DNA of 64,000 nt from Algorimicrobium echini (GTDB taxonomy: Bacteria > Bacteroidota > Bacteroidia > Flavobacteriales > Flavobacteriaceae): assembly GCF_900115185.1 (NCBI RefSeq), contig NZ_FOVN01000007.1:62001-126000 (forward strand). The letters run 5' to 3'. Below are positions 53,459 to 62,730 of the stretch, in pieces. Positions within the stretch are counted from its first letter, which is position 1. Every line of letters begins with the position of its first letter. Below the pieces are notes generated by a model that saw nothing but the letters and a program-made list of their open reading frames with translations, was not told where the DNA came from and made no database searches. The position numbers were made by a program, and so were the translations under genes.

Positions 53459-54412
53459 ATGAGTTTTTTTAAAAAAATATTTTCTTCAGAAAAAAAAGAA
53501 ACCCTAGACAAAGGTTTAGAAAAATCTAAATCATCGTTTTTAGGAAAATTAAGTAAAGCCGTCGCTGGAAAATCGAAAGTTGACGATGAAGTCCTCGATA
53601 ATTTAGAGGAAATTCTAGTAAGTAGCGATGTTGGCGTAAATACAACCTTAAGAATAATCGAGCGGATTGAAGCACGTGTTGCTAAAGATAAATATTTAGG
53701 AACCGATGAATTAAATAAAATTCTACGTGAAGAAATTGCGGGACTTTTAAGCGAAACCAATTCTGGGGAAGAAACAGAATTCTCTGTTCCAATTAATAAA
53801 AAGCCCTATGTTTTAATGGTTGTTGGCGTTAATGGTGTTGGAAAAACAACCACCATTGGAAAGCTTGCTTATCAGTTTAAAAAGAAAGGACTCAAAGTTG
53901 TTCTAGGAGCAGCAGATACCTTTAGAGCAGCAGCTATAGATCAACTTCAGGTTTGGGCTGATCGCGTAGAAGTGCCAATGGTGCGTCAAGACATGGGTTC
54001 TGATCCGGCTTCTGTAGCGTTTGATGCGTTACAATCTGGCGTAAACCAAAATGCAGATGTTATTATTATTGATACAGCAGGACGCTTACATAATAAAGTG
54101 AATTTAATGAACGAGCTGACTAAAGTAAAACGCGTTATGCAAAAGGTTGTTGGCGATGCGCCACACGATGTGCTTTTAGTTTTAGATGGCTCTACAGGAC
54201 AAAATGCTTTTGAACAAGCCAAGCAATTTACAGCTGCCACTGAAGTAACTTCGTTAGCCGTTACTAAATTAGATGGAACCGCTAAAGGTGGTGTGGTTAT
54301 AGGAATATCAGATCAATTTAAAATTCCTGTTAAATATATAGGCGTAGGTGAAGGAATTGAGGATTTGCAAGTATTTAATAAGTATGAGTTTGTGGATAGT
54401 TTCTTTAAATAA
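53459..54412 (+). CDS. ftsY: Signal recognition particle receptor FtsY
   Basis: 317 residues, a short FtsY lacking a long acidic A region. The N domain begins at about residue 20 and ends with ISEFTETNS-like acidic turn; the G domain has VVGVNGVGKTTTIGKLAYQ (P-loop) near residue 120, DTFRAAAIDQLQ, DTAGRLHNKVNLM, TKLDGTAKGGVV and GVGEGIEDLQVF. It receives ribosome-SRP complexes at the inner membrane. Conserved position after rpmG-DUF4295 and before rimO in this phylum. A terminator follows at 54438. Confidence 0.96.
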   Translation: MSFFKKIFSSEKKETLDKGLEKSKSSFLGKLSKAVAGKSKVDDEVLDNLEEILVSSDVGVNTTLRIIERIEARVAKDKYLGTDELNKILREEIAGLLSETNSGEETEFSVPINKKPYVLMVVGVNGVGKTTTIGKLAYQFKKKGLKVVLGAADTFRAAAIDQLQVWADRVEVPMVRQDMGSDPASVAFDALQSGVNQNADVIIIDTAGRLHNKVNLMNELTKVKRVMQKVVGDAPHDVLLVLDGSTGQNAFEQAKQFTAATEVTSLAVTKLDGTAKGGVVIGISDQFKIPVKYIGVGEGIEDLQVFNKYEFVDSFFK

Positions 54413-54437
54413 GTCATTCAAGCTATAAAAAATTATT

Positions 54438-54467
54438 AAAAGACTTCAATTCAATTGAGGTCTTTTT
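54438..54467 (+). terminator. Terminator after ftsY
   Basis: AAAGACTTCAATT / AATTGAGGTCTTT forms a 12-pair stem (one G-T), followed by TTTTTG. It lies 26 bases after the ftsY stop and shares its T-run with the -33 region of the rimO promoter. Confidence 0.85.
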
Positions 54468-54483
54468 GTTTATAAACATATTG

Positions 54484-54491
54484 TATCTTTG
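54484..54491 (+). promoter_or_regulatory. Promoter -7 box for rimO
   Basis: TATCTTTG, 17 bases before the ATG at 54509. A TTTG at 54465-54468 lies 15 bases upstream, shorter than usual. Confidence 0.65.
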
Positions 54492-54508
54492 CAGCCTGAA
54501 ATTTAGTT

Positions 54509-55816
54509 ATGAGAACAAAGACACTTAAAAAAAATAGAATCAATGTAGTTACACTTGGCTGTAGTAAAAATGTCTACGATAGTGAGGTTTTAATGGGCCA
54601 ACTTAAAGCCAGCGGTAAAGAGGTTGTACATGAAGAGGAAGGTAATGTTGTTGTAATTAATACCTGCGGTTTTATTAATAATGCCAAAGAAGAAAGTGTG
54701 AATACTATTTTAGAATTCATGCAGAAAAAAGAAGCTGGTGAAGTAGATAAAGTCTTTGTTACCGGTTGTTTAAGCGAGCGTTACAAACCGGACTTACAAA
54801 AGGAGATTCCGAATGTAGATCAGTATTTCGGAACAACCGAATTACCAGGATTACTAAAAGCATTGGGTGCCGATTATAAACATGAGTTAATTGGTGAGCG
54901 TTTAACAACCACACCTAAAAATTATGCCTATTTAAAAATTGCTGAAGGTTGCGACCGTCCGTGTAGTTTTTGTGCTATCCCTTTAATGCGTGGAAAACAT
55001 AAGAGTACACCTATTGAAGATTTAGTAACCGAAGCTGAAAAATTAGCAGCCAATGGCGTTAAGGAATTAATTTTAATTGCTCAAGATTTAACATACTACG
55101 GACTGGATTTATATAAAAAACGAAATTTAGCCGAATTGCTGGAAGCCCTTGTTAAGGTTGAAGGTATTGAGTGGATTCGTTTGCATTACGCCTTTCCAAC
55201 AGGTTTTCCAATGGATGTGTTGGATGTTATGAAACGGGAGCCTAAAGTGTGTAACTATCTAGATATTCCATTACAACATATTTCTGATGAAATTTTAAAG
55301 AGTATGCGTCGTGGAACTACTAATGAAAAAACCACAAAACTTCTTAAAGAATTCAGAAAAGCCGTTCCAGAAATGACAATCAGGACAACGTTAATTGTTG
55401 GTTATCCTGGTGAAACAGAAGCCCATTTTCAGGAATTGAAAGCTTGGGTTAAAGCTATGCGTTTTGAACGTTTGGGTTGTTTTACATATAGTCATGAAGA
55501 AAACACGCATGCCTTCAATTTAGTGGATGATGTCCCAGATGAAGTCAAGCAAGAACGTGCTAATGAGATTATGGAAATCCAATCGCAAATTTCATGGGAA
55601 CTAAACCAGTCTAAAATTGGTGAAATTTTCAAGGTTGTTATTGATAGAAAAGAAGGCGAATACTTTGTTGGTCGGACCGAATTTGATTCGCCAGATGTTG
55701 ATAATGAAGTTTTAATAGATGCATCAAAAACCTACTTAAAAACAGGAGAATTTACAATGGTAAAAATTACGGATGCAGCGGATTTTGATCTGTATGCTGA
55801 AGTTATACCAACTTAA
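54509..55816 (+). CDS. rimO: Ribosomal protein S12 methylthiotransferase RimO
   Basis: 435 residues. N-terminal UPF0004 domain: VVTLGCSKNVYDSEVLMGQL with the first auxiliary-cluster cysteines, INTCGFINNAKEES and VTGCLSERYK. The radical SAM cluster is CDRPCSFCAIP at residues 148-155. TRAM domain at the C-terminus (KVVIDRKEGEYFVGRTEFDSPDVD). RimO adds a methylthio group to Asp of ribosomal protein S12. Its own promoter lies at 54484. Confidence 0.96.
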   Translation: MRTKTLKKNRINVVTLGCSKNVYDSEVLMGQLKASGKEVVHEEEGNVVVINTCGFINNAKEESVNTILEFMQKKEAGEVDKVFVTGCLSERYKPDLQKEIPNVDQYFGTTELPGLLKALGADYKHELIGERLTTTPKNYAYLKIAEGCDRPCSFCAIPLMRGKHKSTPIEDLVTEAEKLAANGVKELILIAQDLTYYGLDLYKKRNLAELLEALVKVEGIEWIRLHYAFPTGFPMDVLDVMKREPKVCNYLDIPLQHISDEILKSMRRGTTNEKTTKLLKEFRKAVPEMTIRTTLIVGYPGETEAHFQELKAWVKAMRFERLGCFTYSHEENTHAFNLVDDVPDEVKQERANEIMEIQSQISWELNQSKIGEIFKVVIDRKEGEYFVGRTEFDSPDVDNEVLIDASKTYLKTGEFTMVKITDAADFDLYAEVIPT

Positions 55817-55841
55817 GGCTATTAACGCTTAAAGGAGTATT

Positions 55842-57116
55842 TTACCCTTCAGATTTATCTAATTGCTTCTGAATTTTTTCAATGGCAGATTCTATGGATT
55901 TTTCGGGTTCTATTATGTTATACTGCCCCCAAAATTCTGAATCCAAAAATCCTGTAGCTTCATCAATTAAAATGCTTGATGGCCTTAAAATGCTAGCCTT
56001 ATTTTTGGGTCTTGCGTATTTATCATTTGCAAAATTCCAGTTTGTTATAGCCATTTCACTATTTAAAGTGTATACATTATTAAATAAACGTCCTTTCCAG
56101 TTCACCTTAAAAGTCAGTAAAATATTACTGTAGCTGTAATACCATTTGCCATTAGTGTTTCTATAATTCACGCGATAATTTGCTTCAGTTGGATATACTT
56201 TTACACGATTAGGTTTCCGTTTGACAAATAATTCGCTAGCCATATCTCGATTTTCTACATTTAAACTATAAATGGCACTTGTAAGCGCTAAATTTTTAGA
56301 TTCAATAAAAAGCTTACCATAGTAAAGCGGTATTTGTAGTTCAGGCTTTTGTTTAAAATTAATAACATAAACAAGTTGATCATCTATTACTGTAGATGCG
56401 TCAAAAGAAAAATTGTAATTTGCTATGTTGTCTCTGTTAAAGATATATTCAGGATATTTCATAATGTCTACATACAAATTGTTAAACGGGCCACCTTGAA
56501 GCTTCAAGGCTAGTGTATCTAATTTGGAGTAGTTAGTAGTTTTTCTAACCTTTATAATTTCAACGGCATCTTGTCTGATGGATGTGTTTGGCTGTTTATA
56601 AATAGAAACTACAGCTTCCGATAGAGAGGCGTTTTGGCGCCTCTTTTTTATTGTTTCACGATAGAAACCTGTCATTTCTAAACCAGATTCTATATAATTA
56701 GTTGCTTTTCGCTCCAGCATCAAACGCACTAAAATTTCTGCACTTTTAGGTCTCGATAGATTAATTTCATCCAAAGGTGTAAACGATGGGTCTAGAGCTA
56801 TGGTACTATTTTCAATAATTGTAGAAATCGGTACTTCCTTTTCAGCATAGCCTAAATAAGAAATGGTAATCGAACGGTTTGTAAAATCTAATGGTAATTT
56901 TAAAATATAATTACCTTCTGTGTTGGAAATCGTGGCAATATTAGATCCGGAAACTAACAAGTCAGCAAATATTAAAGGGTCATTTGTTTTATTATCAATA
57001 ACTTTTCCAGTTATCTCAATTAAAGAGTCTTTTTCTACCTGCGAAAATCCTGAATTAAAGGTTGTCAGTATGAGGAAAATTCCTAAATAATATTTTAAAA
57101 ATAATTGCAGTTTCAT
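55842..57116 (-). CDS. Carboxypeptidase-like regulatory domain protein, exported
   Basis: 424 residues. Signal peptide MKLQLFLKYYLGIFLILTTFNSG ahead of a carboxypeptidase-regulatory-like beta-sandwich: EITGKVIDNKTNDPLIFADL, ISNTEGNYILKL and SYLGYAEKEVPI (residues about 30-105). The remaining 300 residues resemble proteins of the DUF5686/outer-membrane-related type with many beta strands (NRDNIANYNFSFDASTVIDD, NGKWYYSYSNILLTF). It probably acts at the cell surface; no receptor barrel follows. Single minus-strand gene. Confidence 0.75.
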   Translation of the reverse strand: MKLQLFLKYYLGIFLILTTFNSGFSQVEKDSLIEITGKVIDNKTNDPLIFADLLVSGSNIATISNTEGNYILKLPLDFTNRSITISYLGYAEKEVPISTIIENSTIALDPSFTPLDEINLSRPKSAEILVRLMLERKATNYIESGLEMTGFYRETIKKRRQNASLSEAVVSIYKQPNTSIRQDAVEIIKVRKTTNYSKLDTLALKLQGGPFNNLYVDIMKYPEYIFNRDNIANYNFSFDASTVIDDQLVYVINFKQKPELQIPLYYGKLFIESKNLALTSAIYSLNVENRDMASELFVKRKPNRVKVYPTEANYRVNYRNTNGKWYYSYSNILLTFKVNWKGRLFNNVYTLNSEMAITNWNFANDKYARPKNKASILRPSSILIDEATGFLDSEFWGQYNIIEPEKSIESAIEKIQKQLDKSEG

Positions 57117-57284
57117 AGCTTATTGAATATGTCATAAAAGTTACTGAAAAAACATGAATTCAACTATTATTTTAAATAGTTTGTAAATGATAAATTAAGG
57201 ACTAACCAGAAAATGAATTTAATTTTTACAAATAAATTCAAATTTTAAGCTTTTCTAAAAAAAAGTCAGATGCTACGGATAAAG

Positions 57285-57866
57285 TTAGCCATGTATGGTT
57301 TCCGATTTTCCATAATTCTGAATTACTTCAGCTTCAAAATCAATAAGTTCTTTCCAGCGTTTATCAACATCCACTTCTTGGCCGTATTTTCTGGCAAGAC
57401 CAATAAATAAGGTGTAATGTCCAGCTTCGCTTATCATTAATTCATGATAAAATTTTGCCAATTCCGGATCCTGAATGTTTTGCGAAAGAATCTTAAATCG
57501 TTCACAACTTCTGGCTTCTATCATCGCAGAAAAAAGGAGCCTATCTACCATGGATTGTATGCGACTTCCACCTTTATTCATAAATTTATAAAGTTCGTTT
57601 ACGTAACTATCCTTACGTTCACGACCCAGTTTGTAACCCCGTTTTTTTATAATATTGTGTACCATTTCAAAATGCTCTAATTCCTCTTTGGCTAATGCCA
57701 ATAAGTCAGTAACTAGGTCTGTGTATTCTGAATTCAGTGTAATAATTGTTATAGCGTTTGTGGCTGCTTTTTGTTCACACCAAGCGTGATCTGTTAATAT
57801 TTCTTCTAAATTGGATTCGGCTATATTTACCCATCGTGGATCTGTTGCTAACTTTAAACCTAACAT
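57285..57866 (-). CDS. miaE: tRNA-(ms2io6A)-hydroxylase
   Basis: 193 residues from ATG 57866; the frame is open upstream but the -7 box (57881-57888) overlaps it, so the inner start is right. A ferritin-like diiron fold is visible with iron-ligand patterns LEEILTDHAWCEQKAAT, LAKEELEHFEMVH, MIEARSCERFKIL and MISEAGHYTLFIG. MiaE hydroxylates the 2-methylthio-isopentenyl adenine next to anticodons, linking tRNA modification to oxygen. Single gene, divergent from bshC. Confidence 0.94.
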   Translation of the reverse strand: MLGLKLATDPRWVNIAESNLEEILTDHAWCEQKAATNAITIITLNSEYTDLVTDLLALAKEELEHFEMVHNIIKKRGYKLGRERKDSYVNELYKFMNKGGSRIQSMVDRLLFSAMIEARSCERFKILSQNIQDPELAKFYHELMISEAGHYTLFIGLARKYGQEVDVDKRWKELIDFEAEVIQNYGKSETIHG

Positions 57867-57880
57867 AATGACATTTTTGA

Positions 57881-57888
57881 CAAAGATA
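57881..57888 (-). promoter_or_regulatory. Promoter -7 box for miaE
   Basis: TATCTTTG on the minus strand, 14 bases before the ATG at 57866. It excludes the longer upstream start. Confidence 0.7.
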
Positions 57889-57947
57889 AGCATTCTTTGT
57901 AGCGCTTGGCGGCATATATTTTAAGTTATTTTTAAGACTAGAAAACG

Positions 57948-57955
57948 TATCTTTG
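57948..57955 (+). promoter_or_regulatory. Promoter -7 box for bshC
   Basis: TATCTTTG, 27 bases before the ATG at 57983. Divergent from the miaE promoter 60 bases away. Confidence 0.7.
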
Positions 57956-57982
57956 CTTTTTTAAAAATAGCAACACTTAACT

Positions 57983-59587
57983 ATGCCATCCCACTGTATT
58001 CCGTTTAGAAACACCAACTATTTTTCGCCTTTAATTTGTGATTATTTAGATGAAAAACCCACGTTAAAGCCCTTTTATAATAGGTTTCCAAAACTGAATA
58101 GTTTTCAAGAACAAATGGTTGAAAAAAAGGCGTCTTTCAGTAAAAAGACGCGAGAAGTATTAGTTGCTAGTTTAATTGAACAATACAAATACACCAAGAC
58201 ATCTCAACTAACACAAAAAAATATTGATGCTTTACAGTCTGAAAACACTTTTACGGTTACAACCGGACATCAGTTAAACATTTTTACAGGGCCTCTTTAT
58301 TTTTTCTATAAAATTATTTCAACTATAAACTTATGCGATGAATTAAAAGCAGCAAATCCAAATCATCAGTTTGTACCAATTTATTGGATGGCAACCGAAG
58401 ATCATGATTTTGAAGAAATTAATTACTTTAATTTCGATGGAAAAAAAGTGTCCTGGGATAGGAAAGCTTCAGGGCCTGTTGGCGAATTGGATCTAGAGGG
58501 CTTTAAACACGTTTTTGAAGTGTTTTCCAAACAACTTCCAAAAAGTAAAAACGCTGATAAGTTAATTCAACTTTTTAAGGATAGTTATTTAGCAAACAAT
58601 AGCCTAACTCAAGCTACACGTAATTTGGTGAATGCGCTATTTAAAGCTTACGGATTGGTTATCATAGATGGAAATGATAAAAACTTGAAGACCGAATTCA
58701 TTCCATATATAAAAGAAGAGTTTCTTAATCAATCTTCATATAAAGAGGTGTCAAAAACCAATAAGGAATTAAATGCATTACCTGAAAATTATAAAATTCA
58801 GGTCAATCCGCGAGAAATAAATCTCTTCTATATTAAATCTGGGTTGCGTGAACGCATAGTAGAAATTGATGGTGTTTTTCAAGTATTGGAAACGGATATT
58901 TCATGGAACAAAAATCAGTTAATAGCAGAAGTAGAAAACTATCCCGAACGTTTTAGTCCTAATGTTATTTTAAGACCTTTGTTTCAAGAAGTGGTGTTGC
59001 CAAACCTTTGCTATATAGGTGGTGGTGGCGAATTAGCATATTGGTTTCAACTAAAATCTAATTTTGAAGCGCAAAATGTAACATTCCCTATATTGCTATT
59101 ACGAAATTCAGTTTTGTTAATAACCACCAAACAACAAGAGAAATTAGAAAAACTGAATTTGGAAACTAAAGATTTGTTTTTAAAACAGTCTGATTTGTTA
59201 ACGAAAGTCACGAAAGACATTTCGAAAATAGAAATCGATTTTTCGCAACAAAAGGAGCACCTTAAAAAGCAGTTTGAAGATTTATATAAACTAGCAGAGC
59301 AAACTGATAAATCCTTCAAAGGTGCCGTTTCTGCTCAAGAAACAAAACAAATAAACGGTTTGGAGCATTTGGAAAAGCGTTTGTTAAAAGCGCAAAAGCG
59401 GAAGCAATCAGATGTGTTACAGCGTGTTAAAATAATTCAAGACTGTTTATTTCCAAATCAAAGTTTGCAAGAGCGTCAAGCTAACTTTTCTACCTTTTAT
59501 TTAGAGTTTGGAGACCAATTAATTCAGCAGTTAATGGTAAATTTGCAACCGTTGAAAAACGAGTTTATAATATTAAATTTAGAGTAA
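57983..59587 (+). CDS. bshC: Bacillithiol biosynthesis cysteine-adding enzyme BshC
   Basis: 534 residues, the normal BshC length. Signatures include TVTTGHQLNIFTGPLYFFYKI near residue 90, PIYWMATEDHDFEEINYF, and GGGGELAYWFQLKS near residue 345. The C-terminal part is a long coiled coil (residues about 380-480). BshC adds cysteine to glucosaminyl-malate in the last step of bacillithiol synthesis, a low-molecular-weight thiol. bshA and bshB are not in the window. The PLP decarboxylase follows 3 bases after the stop. Confidence 0.94.
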   Translation: MPSHCIPFRNTNYFSPLICDYLDEKPTLKPFYNRFPKLNSFQEQMVEKKASFSKKTREVLVASLIEQYKYTKTSQLTQKNIDALQSENTFTVTTGHQLNIFTGPLYFFYKIISTINLCDELKAANPNHQFVPIYWMATEDHDFEEINYFNFDGKKVSWDRKASGPVGELDLEGFKHVFEVFSKQLPKSKNADKLIQLFKDSYLANNSLTQATRNLVNALFKAYGLVIIDGNDKNLKTEFIPYIKEEFLNQSSYKEVSKTNKELNALPENYKIQVNPREINLFYIKSGLRERIVEIDGVFQVLETDISWNKNQLIAEVENYPERFSPNVILRPLFQEVVLPNLCYIGGGGELAYWFQLKSNFEAQNVTFPILLLRNSVLLITTKQQEKLEKLNLETKDLFLKQSDLLTKVTKDISKIEIDFSQQKEHLKKQFEDLYKLAEQTDKSFKGAVSAQETKQINGLEHLEKRLLKAQKRKQSDVLQRVKIIQDCLFPNQSLQERQANFSTFYLEFGDQLIQQLMVNLQPLKNEFIILNLE

Positions 59588-59590
59588 CTC

Positions 59591-60961
59591 ATGCATAAAA
59601 TTGATATGGAGCTTATTGAAATGACACTAGATGTCATGAAATATGCTATTGGTAGAATATCCGCTACAGAACACCAAATAGGAAAACCCAAAAAAGCCGA
59701 AGAATTAAAAGCAATTGTAGGCGAAACTGTTACAGCAAAGGGTGTAGGAGGTGAGTATGCGTTTAATTTATGGAAAGAGCATTTGTCTAAAGCCAACGTA
59801 CCTGTAGACCATCCAAGGAATTTAGCATTTGTACCAGCTTCTCCAACGCGAGCAGCTATTATGTTCGATTTGGTAACCTCTGCATCCAGTATACATGGAG
59901 CGTATTGGATGGAAGGTGCAGGTGGTATTTTCTGTGAAAATGAAGCCATGTCTTGGATTGTTTCCTTAACAGGTTTACCAGCAGGCGCATTTGGTGTATT
60001 TACAAGCGGAGGAACGGCAGCAAATTTATCAGCAATTGTCACGGCTCGTGAGTTTTGGCGACGTGATGATACCTATAAGCGTGAAAAAGGTTTAATTATT
60101 ACCTCTATAGGAGCGCATTCATCAATAAAAGCCATGGCTAAAGTAGCAGATGTGGATATTTTATTGGTAGATACTGAAGAACGCTTAACAGGAAGTGATT
60201 TACGCAACACCATTGAAGGTTTAAACTTCCACCAACGCAAGCGTTTATTTGCTGTAGTTGCAACTGGCGGCACAACCAATGCAGGAATTATTGACGATTT
60301 AGAGGGTATAGCGGATATTTGTGAGCAAGAAAATCTGTGGTTTCATGTGGATGCTGCTTATGGTGGTGGTGCTCTTGCGGCCGATTCGGTTAGACATTTG
60401 TTTAATGGTATAGAACGTGCTGATAGTATCACGATTGACCCACATAAATGGATGTTTTCACCTTATGATTGTGGTGCCGTTATTTATAAAGAACCAGAAT
60501 TAGCAAAAGAAGCCCATTCGCAACAAGGATCTTATTTAGATATTTTTAAAGATGAAGGTGCTCATGGATTTAATCCAACAGATTACCAAATACAATTAAC
60601 CCGTCGTGTTCGTGGATTGCCATTGTGGTTTTCTTTAGCTACACACGGAACAGATCGTTATAAACAGTCCGTAGAACGTGGTTTAGAATTAGCGCAATTA
60701 GCAGGCAAAATGATTGAAGAAAATCCAAATGTGGAGTTGGTAAGAGAACCAAGTTTGTCTTGTGTATTATATAGACGCATTGGTTGGAAACCCGAAGATT
60801 ACACCAATTGGACTTACGAAAATCACAAAAAAGGCTTTGCATTAGTAACACCAACCAAATGGAAAAATGGTGATACTTTTGAAACAGTTTCTCGCTTTTG
60901 TTTTATTAATCCAGACACAACAGAAAATGATATTCAAATGATTTTGGAATCCATGAATTAA
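59591..60961 (+). CDS. PLP-dependent group II decarboxylase
   Basis: 456 residues, fold type I decarboxylase of the glutamate/aromatic amino acid class. The PLP lysine is in TIDPHKWMFSPYDCG near residue 289. VVATGGTTNAGIIDDLEGIAD and HVDAAYGGGALAADS precede it, and FTSGGTAANLSAIVTAR near residue 140 binds the phosphate. The N-terminus shows HPRNLAFVPASPTRAAIM. The amino acid substrate is not determined. The gene starts 3 bases after bshC, so both are probably on one mRNA. Confidence 0.9.
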   Translation: MHKIDMELIEMTLDVMKYAIGRISATEHQIGKPKKAEELKAIVGETVTAKGVGGEYAFNLWKEHLSKANVPVDHPRNLAFVPASPTRAAIMFDLVTSASSIHGAYWMEGAGGIFCENEAMSWIVSLTGLPAGAFGVFTSGGTAANLSAIVTAREFWRRDDTYKREKGLIITSIGAHSSIKAMAKVADVDILLVDTEERLTGSDLRNTIEGLNFHQRKRLFAVVATGGTTNAGIIDDLEGIADICEQENLWFHVDAAYGGGALAADSVRHLFNGIERADSITIDPHKWMFSPYDCGAVIYKEPELAKEAHSQQGSYLDIFKDEGAHGFNPTDYQIQLTRRVRGLPLWFSLATHGTDRYKQSVERGLELAQLAGKMIEENPNVELVREPSLSCVLYRRIGWKPEDYTNWTYENHKKGFALVTPTKWKNGDTFETVSRFCFINPDTTENDIQMILESMN

Positions 60962-61020
60962 TTATCCAAAAAAGTTTACCTCATAAATAGCTATTCAAAA
61001 ATCAATTGTTATTTTTACAC

Positions 61021-62556
61021 ATGCAACACAACAACGTATTAATATTAGATTTCGGTTCGCAATACACTCAGCTAATTGCGCGTCGCGTTAGGGAACTCAA
61101 CATTTATTGTGAGATTCATCCGTATAACAAAATTCCAAATAATTTAGAAACCTATAAAGCGGTTATACTTTCGGGAAGTCCAAATTCTGTGAGAGGGGGA
61201 GCCGTTTTGCATCCCGAATTAAAACATATTCGCGGTGAAAAACCGTTATTAGCTGTTTGCTATGGTGCACAATATTTAGCACATTTTTCAGGAGGTGAAG
61301 TTGCTCCTTCTAATACACGTGAATACGGTCGTGCTAATTTATCGTTTATAAAAGAAAAGGAAGATTTCTTCCATAACATTTATACAGGTAGTCAAGTTTG
61401 GATGAGTCATAGTGACACAATTAAAACTCTTCCAGACAATGGTGTGCTATTGGCAAGTACGGAGGATGTTGAAAATGCCGCCTATAAAATTGAAGGCGAA
61501 CAAACCTATGCTATTCAATTTCACCCAGAAGTGTATCATTCTAAAGACGGTAAACAATTACTAGAAAACTTTTTGGTACATATTGCTAAAGTAGAACAAG
61601 ACTGGACACCACAGTCGTTTGTGGAAGAAACCGTAGAAGCACTTCAGAAGAAATTAGGAAATGATCGGGTTGTATTAGGACTTTCAGGTGGAGTGGATTC
61701 ATCGGTAGCAGCTATGTTATTGCATAAAGCAATTGGAAAAAACCTCTATTGCATATTTGTAAATAATGGTCTTTTACGAAAAAATGAGTTTCAAGATGTA
61801 TTAGATCAATACAAGGATATGGGACTTAATGTAAAAGGCGTAGATGCTTCGGCACGTTTTTTGGATGCACTAGCAGGATTGAGTGACCCAGAAGAAAAGC
61901 GTAAAGCTATTGGTCGAGTCTTTATTGAAGTTTTTGATGATGAAGCGCATGAAATTTCGGATGTGAAATGGTTAGCTCAAGGTACTATTTATCCAGATGT
62001 TATTGAGAGTGTTTCGGTATCGGGTGGGCCTAGTGCTACTATTAAAAGTCACCACAATGTAGGTGGTTTGCCAGATTTTATGAAACTTAAAATCGTAGAA
62101 CCTTTAAAAGCGTTGTTTAAAGATGAAGTGCGTCGTGTAGGTGCTTCTATGGATATGGATAAAAATCTATTAGGACGTCATCCATTTCCAGGGCCAGGAT
62201 TGGCCATTCGTATTTTAGGTGATATTACAGCTGAAAAAGTACGGATTTTGCAAGAAGTTGATGCTGTTTTTATAGGTAACTTAAAAAAATGGAATCTGTA
62301 TGATAATGTTTGGCAAGCTGGTGCCATTTTACTGCCTGTAAATAGTGTTGGTGTTATGGGTGATGAGCGTACTTATGAAAAATGTGTTGCTTTAAGAGCT
62401 GTGGAAAGCACGGATGGTATGACAGCCGATTGGGTAAATTTACCGTATGAGTTTTTACAAAAAACATCCAACGAGATAATAAATAAAGTAAAAGGCGTTA
62501 ATAGAGTAGTATATGACATTAGTTCTAAACCACCAGCAACCATTGAGTGGGAATAA
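61021..62556 (+). CDS. guaA: GMP synthase (glutamine-hydrolysing)
   Basis: 511 residues from ATG 61021; an in-frame start at 61006 would overlap the box TATTTTTA (61010). N-terminal glutamine amidotransferase: [20 protein letters not shown], cysteine in [13 protein letters not shown] near residue 80, [13 protein letters not shown]-pyrophosphatase with [16 protein letters not shown] near residue 220, then the GMP synthase C-terminal domain [15 protein letters not shown] and [12 protein letters not shown]. It turns XMP into GMP, using glutamine. Confidence 0.97.
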   Translation: MQHNNVLILDFGSQYTQLIARRVRELNIYCEIHPYNKIPNNLETYKAVILSGSPNSVRGGAVLHPELKHIRGEKPLLAVCYGAQYLAHFSGGEVAPSNTREYGRANLSFIKEKEDFFHNIYTGSQVWMSHSDTIKTLPDNGVLLASTEDVENAAYKIEGEQTYAIQFHPEVYHSKDGKQLLENFLVHIAKVEQDWTPQSFVEETVEALQKKLGNDRVVLGLSGGVDSSVAAMLLHKAIGKNLYCIFVNNGLLRKNEFQDVLDQYKDMGLNVKGVDASARFLDALAGLSDPEEKRKAIGRVFIEVFDDEAHEISDVKWLAQGTIYPDVIESVSVSGGPSATIKSHHNVGGLPDFMKLKIVEPLKALFKDEVRRVGASMDMDKNLLGRHPFPGPGLAIRILGDITAEKVRILQEVDAVFIGNLKKWNLYDNVWQAGAILLPVNSVGVMGDERTYEKCVALRAVESTDGMTADWVNLPYEFLQKTSNEIINKVKGVNRVVYDISSKPPATIEWE

Positions 62557-62730
62557 ATAAAAATTACTTCTAGTGATTTTTAAGGAACTAAAAAAATGTA
62601 TCGATAAGTTGGGAGTTTGACACGTGTTAGGCAAACTTTACAGTTAAATCTTTTTAGACTATTAAGTATTTAAAAAGAATAAAACGGATAACGTTGCTTT
62701 TGCAAACGTGAACCAGAACGTATATAGATT

